Origin: Platerodrilus igneus
Taxonomy: Eukaryota; Arthropoda; Insecta; Coleoptera; Lycidae
Length of the DNA stretch: 64,000 nucleotides
Assembly (NCBI GenBank): GCA_036346225.1
Contig: JARFIW010000658.1
Span: forward strand, 186,001 to 250,000
Reading direction: 5' to 3'
Shown: positions 1 through 11,452 of the stretch, piece by piece
Position numbering within the stretch: position 1 is the stretch's first letter
Layout: each line of letters begins with the position of its first letter
Made by a program: the position numbers and the translations under genes
Notes under the pieces: generated by a model
Databases searched by the model: none
What the model was told of the DNA's origin: nothing
What the model saw: the letters and a program-made list of their open reading frames with translations, nothing else

Positions 1-640
1 GCAGGGGTGGAACTGATTTGATGAATGAATGTCTATCAAAATAAATGTGCCAGACACATAATAGCAAAGAATTAATTAAATCCACCTTCTATTGTGTAAA
101 AGTAAGAGCAAAAATTGTACTAGGCTATTTTTACATATCCACTTGATGCATTCATCCATAGTCTATGGCATATTTGTATAGCAAATGGTCGTCCAATAAG
201 TTAACCTAATTTTAGAAGAAATATGGCACAGATAATGCCATACTAATTTTACAAAATATATTTTACATTTATTTATCTCTACATTCCATTCCGAATGGAC
301 CTGCACCTTGAAAAAGTTCTGGATTACTAGAACGGTGGAATGGCTTGCGCGTTCCAGTGATCTAAAGTGCCAAACTACAGGTCCAACCAAGGTAGTAGGG
401 TTTTTAGTATGGAACCAGACTAAGACAGGTCCCCAAAAGAGGGCAGCCGCTTTTCCGGTACTTAGAGTGGCAGAGACCATAGGGGTCGGTATGCCATTCT
501 AAGACACACTACTGTGATGAGCAAGGCAACGGAAAACTACCAAAAACACAAAAACACAGCGTACTTAAATCGTTATTAAAAATGATGACATCTACTGGAG
601 TAAAAAATTACGGAGTTAAAATAGTCCCTTATTCAGATCT
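1..640. other. No supported gene; possible DDE transposase scrap
   Basis: I see no gene here. A short + strand stretch near 320-365 translates to VEWLARSSDL, which recalls the W-PARSPDL block before the last catalytic residue of Tc1/mariner-type and related DDE transposases. The surrounding translation does not continue the similarity, so this is at best a few dozen bases of an old transposon. Confidence 0.25.
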
Positions 641-689
641 CCGGAAGGGGACTACTTCAGGGAATGTGATCGGAAAGTATAAAAAACAG

Positions 690-1500
690 TCGTGAACATT
701 CTGCGGTATGAAACAAGTAGGTAAGCTAGCGAACTTAAAAATTAAAATCGATAGGTTAGCATTAAACATAGAAGGGATCAGCGAAGTTCGGTGGCCAGAG
801 GCGGGAGATTTTTGAAGCGGAGACTCTAGGGTAATTCATACAGGATTAGAGGAAGGAAATTCGGGCGTGGGTATAGTTATGCGAAAAAAGATAGGACAAC
901 GTGTAGAAAACTACTTACAAAAGAACAAAAGAGTACTCATGGTTAGATTAGAATCTAAACCGGTAAATAGAGTATACAAGTACAACTTCCCACCTCTAGC
1001 TACAGTGAGGAAGAAGAAAAAGCAATCTACAAAGATATCAAAGACATACTAAGATACGTAAAAGGACTTGAAAATTTAATAATTACGGGGGGTTTTAAAG
1101 CAGTGGTAGGTAAGGGTAGAGAAAGAGCGGTAGTAGGTTTATTTGGTTTAGGCACAAGAAATGACAAGGAAATAGGTTGGTAGAATTTTATGACAAGAAC
1201 AATTTAACCATCAAATACACATTATTTTAATATCATGCTAGAAGACCATACACGTGGAAGATGCCAGGAGACATAGGGAGATATTATATAGATTACATTC
1301 TTGTTCGACAACGGTTTAGGAATTAAGTAAAAGACTGTAGAAGCTACCCAGAAGCAGATATAAACACTAACCACAACATCCTAATTATGAAGGCCGCTCT
1401 TTAATATAAAAATTTGAAAAAAGAACGGAAAAAGGCACTTTGACTTTGAGAAAATAAAAGAGAAAGATGTTCACGAAAGATTTGAAAAAGTCAATTGCAT
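690..1500 (+). pseudogene. LINE endonuclease domain (APE type), broken
   Basis: This encodes the remnant of the endonuclease that would nick the target for LINE insertion. Visible pieces in order are GKLANLKIKIDRL, GISEVRW (the conserved glutamate of the E-motif), SGVGIVMRKKI, then in another frame LIITGGFKAVVGKG (the GDFNA motif, with the aspartate changed to glycine) and GLGTRNDKEIG. It is followed by a degraded RRRYTWK/IDYIL-like stretch near 1245-1300. Several stops and at least two frame changes are present. The loss of the catalytic aspartate in GDFN and the stops rule out function. Family assignment rests on motif order and spacing. Confidence 0.7.
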
Positions 1501-1979
1501 TGCTGAACGATATCAGTAAAATTTCTTATACTAAGTAATTAGAGACAGCATGGAATAAAAGTAAACCTAGCTTAGACATGGTGGCCAGAGATATTCTAGG
1601 GTGTACACAAAAAGAAAATAAGAATCCATGGATAACAAAGGATATTCTGAATCTAAAGACGAAAATACAGAAATGGATCAGATGAAACAGGAAAACAGAG
1701 ATACAAAGCCATAAAATGTGGAAATATTCGCAAATGAAAGAAAGCTAAGATAGAAATAGGAAAGAGAGACGATGCATACAAACTAATTAGAATAAATTTT
1801 AGGGATATAAAGCCATATAGCAAAAATACAAGGGACGTAGGAGGAAACGTCATTATAGAAAATGTAAAGAAAGTGGATAGAAGACAAGAGTATATAGGGA
1901 ATTTAAATGCAGCATTAGAAAAAGAATCAGAAATTGAAAAGGGCGATTTGGGATATCTTATACTTAGAAGTGAGTTTTA

Positions 1980-3240
1980 ATTAGTAATAAAAGGTTTGAA
2001 AAATGGTAAGGCACCGGTTACAGATAAGATGCAAGCAGAAATTCTAAAAGACTCTGGACAAGCTGTAACAGAACGTCTCTTCCAACTTGTAAGCTATATG
2101 TATGAGACAGGCGAGATACCCAAAGATTTCAAACGTAACATCATAGTCACTAAACCAAAAAAGAGAGGCGCGGATAGATGTGAAAATTTTCGAACAATAA
2201 GTTTGTAGCGCCCGTGTCAAAAATATTAACTAGACCTGTACAAAGACGGATGGAAAAACAAGCTGAAGAAATACTAGGAGAAGATTAATTTGGGTTTAGG
2301 CAAAACAGGGGAACACGGGATGCTATTTTAGCTCTAAGGGTGATAATAGAGAAAACAATACAAAAAGGGGAAAGCGTGTATATAGGTTTTGTAGGTATGA
2401 AAAAAGCATTCAACAATGTAAAATGGAAAACAATAGTTTGAAATACTCAAAAAGATTGGAATGAGTTTTGGGATAGACGGATAGTACATAGCATATACAA
2501 AGAGTAAACGGCGGTAATAGAATTAGAGCAAGAACGTGGTGAGACAGGGGTGTGTCCTATCTTCATTAATTTATAACTTACAATGAATACCGTCAAATGC
2601 AAGAAGAAATGTGGAATTACTATGCAGGAACAAAAGATTGATGTGCCTAGATATGAAGATGATATAGCGGTATTAGCATCTAGCAAGAAAGAGTTAGAAA
2701 CTGCTCTTAATGAAATGGAAACTGCTCTAACAGAAAGATGGGGTTTGACAACTAACAAAGAAAAACTAAAGCACTAGTACACAAAAGAGGGAAAAATAAA
2801 TTAGAAATACAATAGGTAACGAAAACTTACTAGAAATTAAGGATTTCTGCTACCTCGGAAGCCAAATAAAGCAAAATGGAAAGAGCGCAAAAGGTATAAA
2901 ACAAAGATTAGCAAAAGGTCGTGCTACATTTAACAGGAAAAACGAATTACTGTGTTCAGAGACAACAAACATAGAAACAAAGAAAGGATTGTTTAAAACA
3001 TACGTGTGGAACACAGTACTGTACGGCTATGAAACCTGGACGGTAGGAGAAGCGGACAGGAAAAAGATAAAAGCCTTTGAAATGTGGTGCTACAGACGTA
3101 TGATGAAGATATCATAGACAGACAAAGTTAAGAACAAGAAGGTGCTAGAAATGGCAGAAGAAGAAAAAAGTATGTGGAAAATAAAAAAATAGGAGAGATA
3201 GAATGATAAGTCACATATTGAGGCATGACGGAATAGTGCG
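1980..3240 (+). pseudogene. LINE reverse transcriptase and C-terminal region, broken
   Basis: The open stretch at 1996-2208 carries the start of the reverse transcriptase (LKNGKAPVTDKMQAEILK, then GEIPKDFKRNIIV and ENFRTISL). The next pieces shift frame: GFRQNRGTRDAILALRVII at about 2290-2350, and VPRYEDDIAVLASS at about 2643-2680. The last is the catalytic box, usually -ADD-, here EDD. The C-terminal part (FCYLGSQIKQNGK, LFKTYVWNTVLYGYETW) runs to about 3110. Stops interrupt it at many places. It would copy the element RNA at the target nick. The active-site alanine-to-glutamate change and the frame breaks mark it as dead. Confidence 0.75.
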
Positions 3241-3259
3241 AAATATATTAGAAGCAGAG

Positions 3260-4330
3260 ATAAGAAAAAGAGTAGAGGTAGACCTAGGTTAGACTACTGC
3301 ACACAGATAGTGAAAGATGTAGGCTGTAAGAATTTCAGGGAAATGTGTAGGCTAGCTCAGAATAGAAATCAATGGAGGTACGCATCCAACTAGGCCCAAG
3401 GTGAGTAAACTAATGACGAAAAAATAACTGTACTGAAGCATGATGATTATTATAAGAAACTACAGGTATTGGTTGTGCAATATTTTGAATAATGTTAACT
3501 GTGTGAAAGGATTTACTGGAAAACTATTAATTCGGCAAACGGCTAAATGCAAAACAATAGAAGGGGACCGAACGGGCAGTAGGAAAAGCAGACAGAAAAA
3601 CGGTAGCAGAGATAGGAAAAACGGGAGGTAGAGTAGAGGTTAGACTATTGCACACAGATAGTGAAAGATGTAGGATATGGGAATTTCAGGGAAATGTGTA
3701 GGCTAGCTCAAAATAGAAATGAATGGAGGTACGCGTCCAACCAATTCGAAGATGGAAAGCCTAATGACGAAAAAAGTAACTGCACTTAAACCTAATGATT
3801 ATTATAAGCAACTACAGGTATTGGTTTCTCAATACTCTCAGCTAGTGTTAATTGTGGGAGGGGATTTATTGGAAAACTATTAATCCGGCAAATGTCTAAG
3901 TGTGGACGGGATTCTTGACAGCCACAGGCTGCTTAACCCTTTTCACATACCACTGAATCCTGGTGAAATAGGGCATATAAATAGGAAACAACAGAAGGGG
4001 AATCGAGTTGTTTCAATGCTGTGGAAATTTCAGGAAACTGTGTAGGCTAGCTCAGAATAGAAATAAGTGAAGATACGCGTCCAACCAGTTTGTAGACGAA
4101 AAAGTAATTGCACTTACATATGATGATTATTATAAACAACTACAGGTGTTGCTTTTGAAATATTTTCAATAATGTTGATTGTGCGGAAGGATATATTGGA
4201 AAACTATTAATTCGGCAAATGTCCAGGAGTCGGGGGTATTTGTAGCCGCAGGCTGCTTAACCACCTTCACATACTACTGAATATCGGGGAAATAAGGTAT
4301 ACATTTATAAACAATAGAAGAAGAACGGAA
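3260..4330 (+). repeat. Tandem array of the LINE 3' end
   Basis: Three imperfect copies of the same 3'-terminal segment follow one another. The landmark GATTATTATAAG/ACAACTACAGG occurs near 3443, 3795 and 4123, so the spacing is about 350 and 330 bases. Each copy also holds the block ATTTCAGGGAAATGTGTAGG upstream and GGAAAACTATTAATYCGGCAAA downstream. The second and third copies share an extra block around GCAGGCTGCTTAACC. The first copy is continuous with the LINE coding end at 640-3240, which identifies the unit as its 3' end. Confidence 0.65.
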
Positions 4331-4349
4331 CTGCATCTAAATATTAAGG

Positions 4350-4800
4350 GCAGCAGCTATTTTCGAAGACAACAAACATAGAAACAAGGAGTAATTGTTG
4401 AAAGCATTTGTGTGGAGTACAGTACAGTATGTCTATGAAATACGGCCAGTAAGAGAAGCAGACAGAAAAACGATAGAAGCCTTTTGAAATGTTATGCTTC
4501 AGATGTATGAGGAAGATGACATGAACAGACAATGTTATAATAACAAGAGGTAATAGAAATAGTAGAGGGATAAAGATATATGCGGAAAACAAAAAAAATT
4601 GGAAAATAGAAGGGCAGGATACGTTCTGAGGTATTTTTAGGAATAGGACGGGATATAGTACAAGCAGAGATAGGAAAAAAGCGGTAGAGGTATACCAAGA
4701 TCGGCGAAAGATGTAGACTGTGCAAATTTCAGGAAAATGTGTTAGCGCAGAAGAGGAAACAATGATGGTACGCGTTTAACCAGTTCCAAGACTGAAGACT
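4350..4800 (+). mobile_element. 5'-truncated LINE copy, C-terminal fragment
   Basis: This is a second, more degraded copy of the C-terminal part of the LINE at 640-3400. It begins at GACAACAAACATAGAAACAA, which matches the first copy near 2962, and runs through the same conserved block to ATGTAGACTGTGCAAATTTC near 4710-4730. It is 5' truncated, as expected for LINE insertions, and has many substitutions. No open reading frame survives. Confidence 0.65.
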
Positions 4801-6400
4801 TGATGATGGTGATCTTAACATTTTCAGCCATACTTAACAAAATACAAGATTCCGTCAAAATCTGTAGGGAGAATTTCACAATCGCTTAGTTAGCAACGAT
4901 TTGATAGCTTGAGTCATTTTGAGGTTGTCGTTCCAAACAACAAACGCAGAAAATATGTTAGCATTAATAGTAGAAGCAAAGGGTGCACAAGGTGTGATAA
5001 ATATGACGTAGGATTGTACATTAGATGTTACAAAAACTTCCATACCAAAAAATGAAGTACTTTCCAAGTATACTTTGATTCTTATATATAAATGTTTAAT
5101 ATACAGTGTAACCCGCAAACGACCTGGTGGGGTTAAATGAGCAAACCCGACTCACCAATCCTATGATTTAAGAAGAAAAAAAAAATCAGTTGCTTTACTT
5201 GAGGTTTGAAAAGCACCTGTAATGGAAGTAAGTATTTTATAAAAAATTAATCTAGGCGGTAATGAGTAAATACACATTTTATCTGGCTTTGTTGCTATGT
5301 TTATAAATGTTATGCACAATTGGAATGGTTCTGCTTGTAGTTTGAATGTATTATAAAGGCGGTACATGTATGCTCTATTGTTGAGATGATTTCCTGTTCA
5401 AATGGTCTAGCGTCGGAATGATCTCGCGTCAGGATGATTTCGCATCGCAGTTGTGGTGTCAAAATGCCTTTCCCTTCAAAACAAAATTTGACAGGCCCTA
5501 GCAATTTTTCTATCACGTCGATGAATATGGTAAATCCTATATTCGTTTTTAGTATCCTACTACGCATAAAAGATAAATTTTCTGCACGAAGGTGCTGATT
5601 TAATTATTTCGGAAGAGCGTTTTTAGTATATTATATGTGTCGTCGGTAATGTGCACACGGTTTAAAAGAATTTATAAAAAGTATAATCCATTACAGCTTG
5701 GTTAGGCATCTTCTTCCTCACATAACACTCGGTATACTTGCATCTTTCTTTAGCAAAACGTTATGCAAGATGCTGAGTTTAATCTGAACAATACCATTCT
5801 AGTCGTGCAAAATTGATCCGCTTTTTGTTAAATCTGGAGCGATTTATCATTAAAAAAGTACGAATAATATGTCGTTTCATTGCAGTGAAACTACTATTGC
5901 GTATTTAGAATTTTATGGTTTGTTTAATTACATTAGTCTGTTAAAATCAATGGCTTGAAAGCCATTTGGTGTTCTTATTTTAAGCAACAGAAAATTTAAT
6001 CGAGTGTTCATTAAAATATAAGATGGACGGGTGCAAGTGGCATGTAGGATGGTACAGCAAACTTTAATATAAATATTTCTCACGGCTCTAGAACATGTGG
6101 TAGTGCGTTTATCTGTTGTACAGAGTATGATCCACATGTAACTAGATCTAATATTATAGTGGGTAATTATTTAAATACGGCCTTTGAATTTCTAATTTTT
6201 AATCGGAGATAAATTTAAATAGGCTAAAAATAGTGAACTAATTAGAAATGAACACAGATGCAGTTAATTTTTTCGTAGGTAAATTAAAAAACGTAAATTA
6301 TGTGTAATGAATGATGATTACCGTAAGCGGCAGTTACTTTGTGACACATTTTGAGGTTTCTACAAACATTTCACAAAAGCTCTAATCTAGTCTAATCTAA
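4800..6400. other. AT-rich intergenic stretch
   Basis: Apart from the unidentified reading frame at 5161-5567, I see nothing supported here: no repeat ends, RNA gene or recognisable domain. Confidence 0.4.
5161..5567 (-). pseudogene. Unidentified coding-like fragment
   Basis: Two overlapping minus-strand frames (5310-5567 and 5161-5367) look more protein-like than their surroundings. The first contains FIDVIEKLLGPVKFCFEG and LTPQLRCEIILTRDHSDARP; the second FQLCITFINIATKPDKMC. They could be one protein split by a frameshift near 5360, because the first loses its coding character at about the place where the second gains it. I do not recognise the family. It may come from another mobile element or a host exon. 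No splice sites convincing enough to define an exon were found. Confidence 0.3.
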
Positions 6401-6409
6401 AATTTAAAA

Positions 6410-7578
6410 AATTGAGAAAGCCTAAAAGAGGGGGATGGGATCTAGGTAAACTTAATGATAGTGAGGTAAAAGAGGATATAAACAAGTATTAAATAATAAG
6501 ATCAAGAGATAGCCATAGAAGGGAACGTAGAAAATAGATGGAAAGAAATAAAAAGGGTTGTAAATGATACAGCAACACATACTATAGGTAAGAAAAAAGT
6601 AGAAGCGAAAAAACCCTGGGCAACAAAGGAGATATTAGATTTAATAGAAAACAGAAGAAAGCTTAAACCTTTTAGAGAATTGGATAGTGAAAGTAAGCAA
6701 AAATATAATAAAGTTAGAAATAATATAGTGCATGAGTGTAGAAAAGCTAGAAATAAATAGATAGAGGAGAATTGTAAGTGAATACAAGATGGTTTGAGAG
6801 TAGGTAAGACAGGCAGGCTTACAGGGCAGTCAAAGAGATTTTCGGGGAAGATAGAAAAAAATATAATGGTATTAAAGATGAGAATAATGAGTTTCTAATA
6901 AATAAAGTTGAGGTTGCAGATAGATGGAAAAGATATTTAAAAAATTTAGATAAGGGAGACGATATGGATGAGTTAAAGAACGACCAAGAAGAGGATGTAG
7001 AAATACGGTTCTCAATATTAAGAGAGGAATTTGAAAGAGCTGTTAAGGATCTTAAACTAGATAAAGTGCCGGGGATAGACGATATACCAGCAGAATTAAT
7101 AAAATATGCAAGTCAGAAAACTTTAGACAGATTATATGAACTAGTAGAAGTAATATATGGCACAGGTGAGGTTCCAATACATTTCGAAAAAAATATTATT
7201 ATCCCAAACGAAAAAAATAGGAGCTGATAAGTGTGATTTTAGAACGGTTAGTTTAACTTCCCACGCTTCCAAAATACTAACAATAATAATTAAAAATAGA
7301 GTAGTAGCTTTGACTGAGAATTATTTAAGCGAAGACCAATATGGTTTTTGTAAAGTCAGAGGGACTAGAGAAACGATGCTAATGATTAGGGTAATTATCA
7401 AAAAAAGATTACAAAAAATAAAAAGACTCATTTCGCATTTGTAGATTTAGAAAAAGCATTTGATAGGGTTAATTTGATTGTTGTGTTCAGGGTTTTGCGA
7501 AAAATAGGAATCTCTCCTAGGGGCAGAAAAATTTGTTACAGTCTATATAAAAACCAAAGCGTAGTAATTAGATTGAAA
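6410..7578 (+). mobile_element. LINE fragment with reverse transcriptase, broken
   Basis: This is a third RTE-like LINE piece, + strand, starting in the linker between endonuclease and reverse transcriptase (KKPWATKEILDLIENRRK near 6610). The reverse transcriptase frame at 6964-7227 has LKLDKVPGIDDIPAELIKYA. It shifts at about 7210 to FRTVSLTSHASKILT and EDQYGFCKVRGTRETML (7230-7385). It shifts again to FAFVDLEKAFDRVNLI near 7435-7480, which holds the first catalytic aspartate of the polymerase. Similarity stops abruptly near 7578, where Polinton sequence begins. The catalytic ADD box would lie beyond that break and is missing. Confidence 0.75.
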
Positions 7579-7602
7579 TAGAAAAGGAAGCTAAGATTAG
7601 AA

Positions 7603-8433
7603 ATGGTGTTAATTCAAGATGCTGTACGAAAAAAGTTTGTGGCATACAAAAAGGGACACACTACATCTCAGCAGGAATTCAAAGAAGTGCACAAACAATT
7701 TATCGATTCCTTGCAAGTAACCGCTTCTCATTTACAAGCAATCACCAAAAAAATTCCCATACCTACAACAAAGGTTAAAGTCGAAGACATGGAAGCACCT
7801 ATAAAGAAAATTAAGCAACCCGTTCCAGAAGAACCGTTTCATCTTTACTATGCGGACGTGTTAGCTAGAGACGAAGACGAAAATATTGACAAATCAATTT
7901 ATGGAGTAAAATATAACTCTGAAAAAGACGAATGGAGTATGGGGAAAAGCGTGCTGGAGATTAATCCGGAAACAAGCGACATCACCCTAAACAATATGAT
8001 TACCCTGGTACTAGAGGTCTATACTGTCTGCTGGTTTATAAAGACATTAAACTTGAAGATGGCGACTTTAACTTGAACGAAGATTTACCGAATTACTTGG
8101 ACATGATCAAGTCATCATTGAGTTATTAATGAAAATTTAACCATACACGTTGCAAGATTTAAACGAGTTTCCGACAAATAACAAAAAGTTTGAAAACTAT
8201 GTGTTAAAACATTCCAGAGATCTTTGAAGAAAGTCTAAAAGAGCGTTCAAGGGTAAAAGTTTGGGTTTCTATGAACGGTTTTACAAAAAATTGAATGCGA
8301 GTCCTGTTGAGTATGTTTATATGAACAACGTTCACCAAATAATCGACCGGTTGAATTATTGAATGTGTCTAACCAGGCTGGAAATACAAGCGAGGGAAAC
8401 ATAAACGAAAGCGGGGACCTACTGGACTAGGAT
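7603..8433 (+). pseudogene. Polinton-associated conserved protein, broken
   Basis: The open frame runs to 8076 and the coding signal continues in shifted frames to about 8433. The first part is charged (VEDMEAPIKKIKQPVP). Near 8000 the frame shifts into PGTRGLYCLLVYKDIKLEDG and LPNYLDMIKSSLSY. A further part near 8300-8430 reads EYVYMNNVHQIIDRL, then in another frame QAGNTSEGNINES. The blocks PGT-GLY-LL and QxxxNTSxxNEI match those of the minus-strand gene at 48710-49729 (GTPGLYELLFKKYP, QTARHTGHGNEINLF). Such proteins recur in arthropod Polintons. I take it as a structural or assembly protein by association only. At least two frameshifts make it a pseudogene. Confidence 0.6.
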
Positions 8434-8454
8434 TTCTGCTAACGTCCAATGGTG

Positions 8455-8459
8455 ATGGA
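8455..8459. repeat. Target-site duplication, left copy
   Basis: ATGGA lies directly before the TG of the 5' LTR and is matched by ATGGA at 11453-11457 after the 3' LTR. A 5-bp duplication is typical of gypsy integrases. Confidence 0.85.
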
Positions 8460-8718
8460 TGTCATGTATTAATGTTTTGTTCTATAGTTACTATATTATC
8501 TATTGCGCACGTGTGAGATACATTGCGCAGTACCAACATGGACGCGATCGTGAATACACGCATCGCTCGTAACCTTACATTTTATGTATCGTTTTATGTA
8601 ATTGTATAAATACATGTTAATTGTAACAATTCATTATCGTAATATATCTATTTGCATATCACATAATAATACTGCCTTTTCGTAGAGTTTGTGTCTTAGC
8701 AAATAACAAACTATCACA
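8460..8718 (+). repeat. 5' LTR of the gypsy element
   Basis: This is 259 bases, TG...CA. A likely TATA box (TATAAATA) lies at 8605-8612 and would drive transcription of the element. It differs from the 3' LTR by an extra TA near 8484, C/T near 8477, G-A-G against G-C-G near 8515 and T/C near 8546. Confidence 0.92.
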
Positions 8719-8915
8719 TGATGACAGCGGTAAATGCGTGCAGATAGAGGTTTTTATAACCTGCCGACTCAGGTTATCGTAACGTTCGTGTAGCCATTTC
8801 ACGTTGTTTCTTATTCACTGCAACACAATATCTGATTATTACAATTTATATAATATTATCAAAATAACAGTACGGTTTAGCAATATTTGGTTATCTTATC
8901 ACACGGTGTACTATC

Positions 8916-11096
8916 ATGTCGGATCAAAGCTGGGTACCGGATCAGCTACAGTTTAGCGGTGACCTTGCCAATAACTGGAAGCTTTGGAGGCAAAAATTCG
9001 AATTGTATCTTGTTGCAAGTGGTAAAAGTGATAAGAAAGACCCAGCAAAAAGTGCGATTCTACTTAATTTGCTTGGAGATGAAGCTATTAATGTGTACAA
9101 CACATTTGAATATGCTGAGGACGAAGACAAACAAAAGTTGCAAGTTATACTTGATAAGTTTAACACATATTGCAATCCTACGACTAATCTTGTGTATGAA
9201 CATTTTAAGTTTTTCAAACGGGAGCAATTAGTCGATGAATCAATAGATCAATTTATAACTGCTCTTTGTAAATTAGCGTCGTCGTGCGATTTTAAAGAAA
9301 AAGACGTTTTATTACGCGACAGAATTGTTTTTGGCGTTCAAGATGCACGAATACAAGAAAAACTTTTACAATATCCTGATTTAAATTTAACTCAGTGCCT
9401 TGACATTTGTCGGGCAATGGAATCCAGTGTAATAACACAAAAAGGAATATCCAAATATCCAAATAATAAACCTATTGAATTTGCTAGTGTATCGCTGATA
9501 ACCACACAACAACGATATAACCATATAGAAAAAGAATTATTGGCTATCGTTTTTGGGTGCAAAAGATTTAATTACTATTTATACGGATTACAGAATTTTA
9601 AAATCGAAACCGATCACAGACCTCTTTTAGGACTACTTAAAAAACCGCTTGATGAAATGTCGCCTCGCATTTTAAGGTTGTCTCTTAAGCTTTGAAAATA
9701 TCGTTTTACTTTAAATCATGTACCAGGCAAACAGCTTCAAGTGCCCGATGCACTTAGTCGGGAACCAACAAAAGAAAAAATTTCAACTAATTACTTGGAT
9801 TGTGGCTTAAAAGTATTTTCTATTCTTGCAGTTAGACCTGAAACAGAACAAAGAATTCAAATAGCTATTGATAATGATCAAACCTTACAAAAAATTAAAC
9901 AGTATGGCATAAATGGTTGGCCTCAACAAAAAAAATATGTTCCACCTGAAATTAAAAAATTTTGGTCTATAAGAAATGACATTTTTCTGCATCAGAACAT
10001 GGTATTTTTTAACAAACGTCTAATCCTCCCCAAAAGTTTACAGTCTGAATTTCTCGCATTGATACATAAGCACCATCAAGGTGTTATTTCCTGCAAAAAG
10101 TTAGCTGAGGAATCAATCTACTATCCGGGTTGGTCATCAGATCTAGAAAAAATAGTACTTACGTGTCCTACATGTCAAATGTATTATAAATCCAACACAA
10201 GAGAACCACTAACTCCACATGAAATTCCTGATTTGCCATGGCAAAAAATCGGAATTGATTTCAAATCTTTTCAAAATCAAGATTTTCTGGTTGTAGTAGA
10301 CTATTTCAGCAAATTTGCTGTAGTAAATAAGCTGGTAAACAAAACTGCATCTACTGTTATTTCTGCATTAAAAAATATTTTTATTATTAATGGAATCCCT
10401 CTAGAAATTTGCACAGACAATGGGCCTCCTTTTAATTCTTGCGAATTTTATGAATTCTCAGAAAAATATGATATAAAATTGACCACCTCCAGCCCTTACT
10501 ACCCACGTTCAAACGGCATGATAGAACGAAATATTCAAACTGTTAAGGGCTTATTAACGAAGGACTTACAAGACGGTATTGACCCCTTCTTATCTATCCT
10601 CAACTATAATATCACCCCCAAACAAGATTTACCAGCTCCTTGTAATCTTTTAATGGGACGCAAGTTGCGTTCAACTTTTCCTCTAAGTTTTTATCTACTC
10701 AAACGATCATTTCCATTAGAGGGAACCTCAAATAAGCTTAAAATATTACAAGATAAACAAAAGGCTTCTTATGATAAGTCAACCAAAAAATTACCTCCGC
10801 TTGCACCTGGTCAAGCCGTACTAGTTCAAGATGGAATCCGCAAATGGAAACCAGGTACTGTTATTTCTGAAACTGGGATAAACGATTATTCTATAAAAAT
10901 CGGAGAAGGTGAATACCGTAGAAATCGACAGTCTCTTAGACATTTCCGTCAGCCACTCCCTACTCACGCAAAAGAAGAAATCGAGGAAGAAAGAGTGCGC
11001 CCAAGTGAAACAATACCAGTTACAGAAAAAACTCGCTTAAGTGAAACAATACCATTTCGAGATACTAAAATTATCGGGGGAAAATGTTATAACTAG
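8916..11096 (+). pseudogene. Gag-RNase H-integrase fusion with one stop (gypsy)
   Basis: One frame runs from 8916 to 11096 with a single TGA at 9693-9695, probably a former CGA or CAA codon. Residues 1 to about 170 are gag (FSGDLANNWKLWRQKFELYL, then DQFITALCKLASSCDFKEKD). Near 9430-9450 the protein jumps in frame into RNase H (KPIEFASVSL, RYNHIEKELLAIVFG, ETDHRPLLGLLKKP). Downstream is a complete integrase: HHCC zinc motif (HKHHQG...CPTCQ), then D in GIDF, D in TDNGPPF and E in MIERN, with D-X35-E spacing. Protease and reverse transcriptase catalytic parts are absent. The clean in-frame junction suggests a deletion formed during reverse transcription. Such a copy could only move with help. 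Confidence 0.88.
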
Positions 11097-11178
11097 ATAC
11101 GGTAGGGTTGTCAAAGCTTCTATTAAATTTACATGTTAAGCTGTGTATTTTATTACATGTTTATGATAGTTCTTAGTT

Positions 11179-11195
11179 AAAAAAAAAAGGGGGCG
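11179..11195 (+). promoter_or_regulatory. Polypurine tract of the gypsy element
   Basis: A run of ten A followed by GGGGG and CG directly abuts the 3' LTR. This is the expected primer site for plus-strand DNA synthesis. Confidence 0.75.
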
Positions 11196-11452
11196 TGTCA
11201 TGTATTAATGTTTCGTTCTAGTTACTATATTATCTATTGCGCACGTGTGCGATACATTGCGCAGTACCAACATGGACGCGACCGTGAATACACGCATCGC
11301 TCGTAACCTTACATTTTATGTATCGTTTTATGTAATTGTATAAATACATGTTAATTGTAACAATTCATTATCGTAATATATCTATTTGCATATCACATAA
11401 TAATACTGCCTTTTCGTAGAGTTTGTGTCTTAGCAAATAACAAACTATCACA
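11196..11452 (+). repeat. 3' LTR of the gypsy element
   Basis: This is 257 bases, TG...CA, about 98-99% identical to the 5' LTR, with the same TATAAATA at 11339-11346. It is followed by the ATGGA target duplication. Confidence 0.92.

Larger units (their letters stand above)
640..3400 (+). mobile_element. Decayed RTE-like non-LTR retrotransposon (LINE)
   Basis: This is an old LINE on the + strand with the usual order of endonuclease, reverse transcriptase and C-terminal region. An APE-type endonuclease remnant lies at about 690-1500, the reverse transcriptase at about 1980-2780, and the C-terminal part at about 2815-3240. Frameshifts and stops occur throughout. The endonuclease start (GKLANLKIKIDRL, then GISEVRW) and the end (ETWTVGEADRKK, then MWCYRRMMKIS) are typical of RTE-like insect LINEs, often annotated as craniofacial development protein 2-like. 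Shorter relatives lie at 4350-4800 and 6410-7578. It cannot be active. Confidence 0.8.
8460..11452 (+). mobile_element. Ty3/gypsy LTR retrotransposon with internal deletion
   Basis: This is a complete LTR-to-LTR insertion: 5' LTR 8460-8718, internal region 8719-11195, 3' LTR 11196-11452. The target duplication ATGGA flanks it at 8455-8459 and 11453-11457. LTRs start TGTCATG, end CACA and differ by only about three substitutions and one 2-bp indel, so the insertion is young compared with its neighbours. The single reading frame joins gag directly to RNase H and integrase; protease and most of reverse transcriptase are missing. It therefore cannot make its own polymerase. It sits inside a Polinton, whose reading resumes after the 3' duplication. 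Confidence 0.92.

Noticed and set aside
163..502. Overlapping frames on both strands near the window start
   Set aside because: Neither strand gives a convincing domain; only a 10-residue resemblance to a transposase block.
1653..1853. Hydrophobic minus-strand frame, possible membrane protein
   Set aside because: It is the complement of A-rich LINE sequence; Phe/Leu/Ser richness comes from base composition.
3260..4330. CRISPR-like array from regularly spaced repeats
   Set aside because: Units are over 300 bases, diverged and continuous with LINE sequence; the genome is eukaryotic.
8719..8740. A defined tRNA primer-binding site after the gypsy 5' LTR
   Set aside because: The first bases (TGATGACAGCGG) could not be matched to a particular tRNA 3' end by eye.
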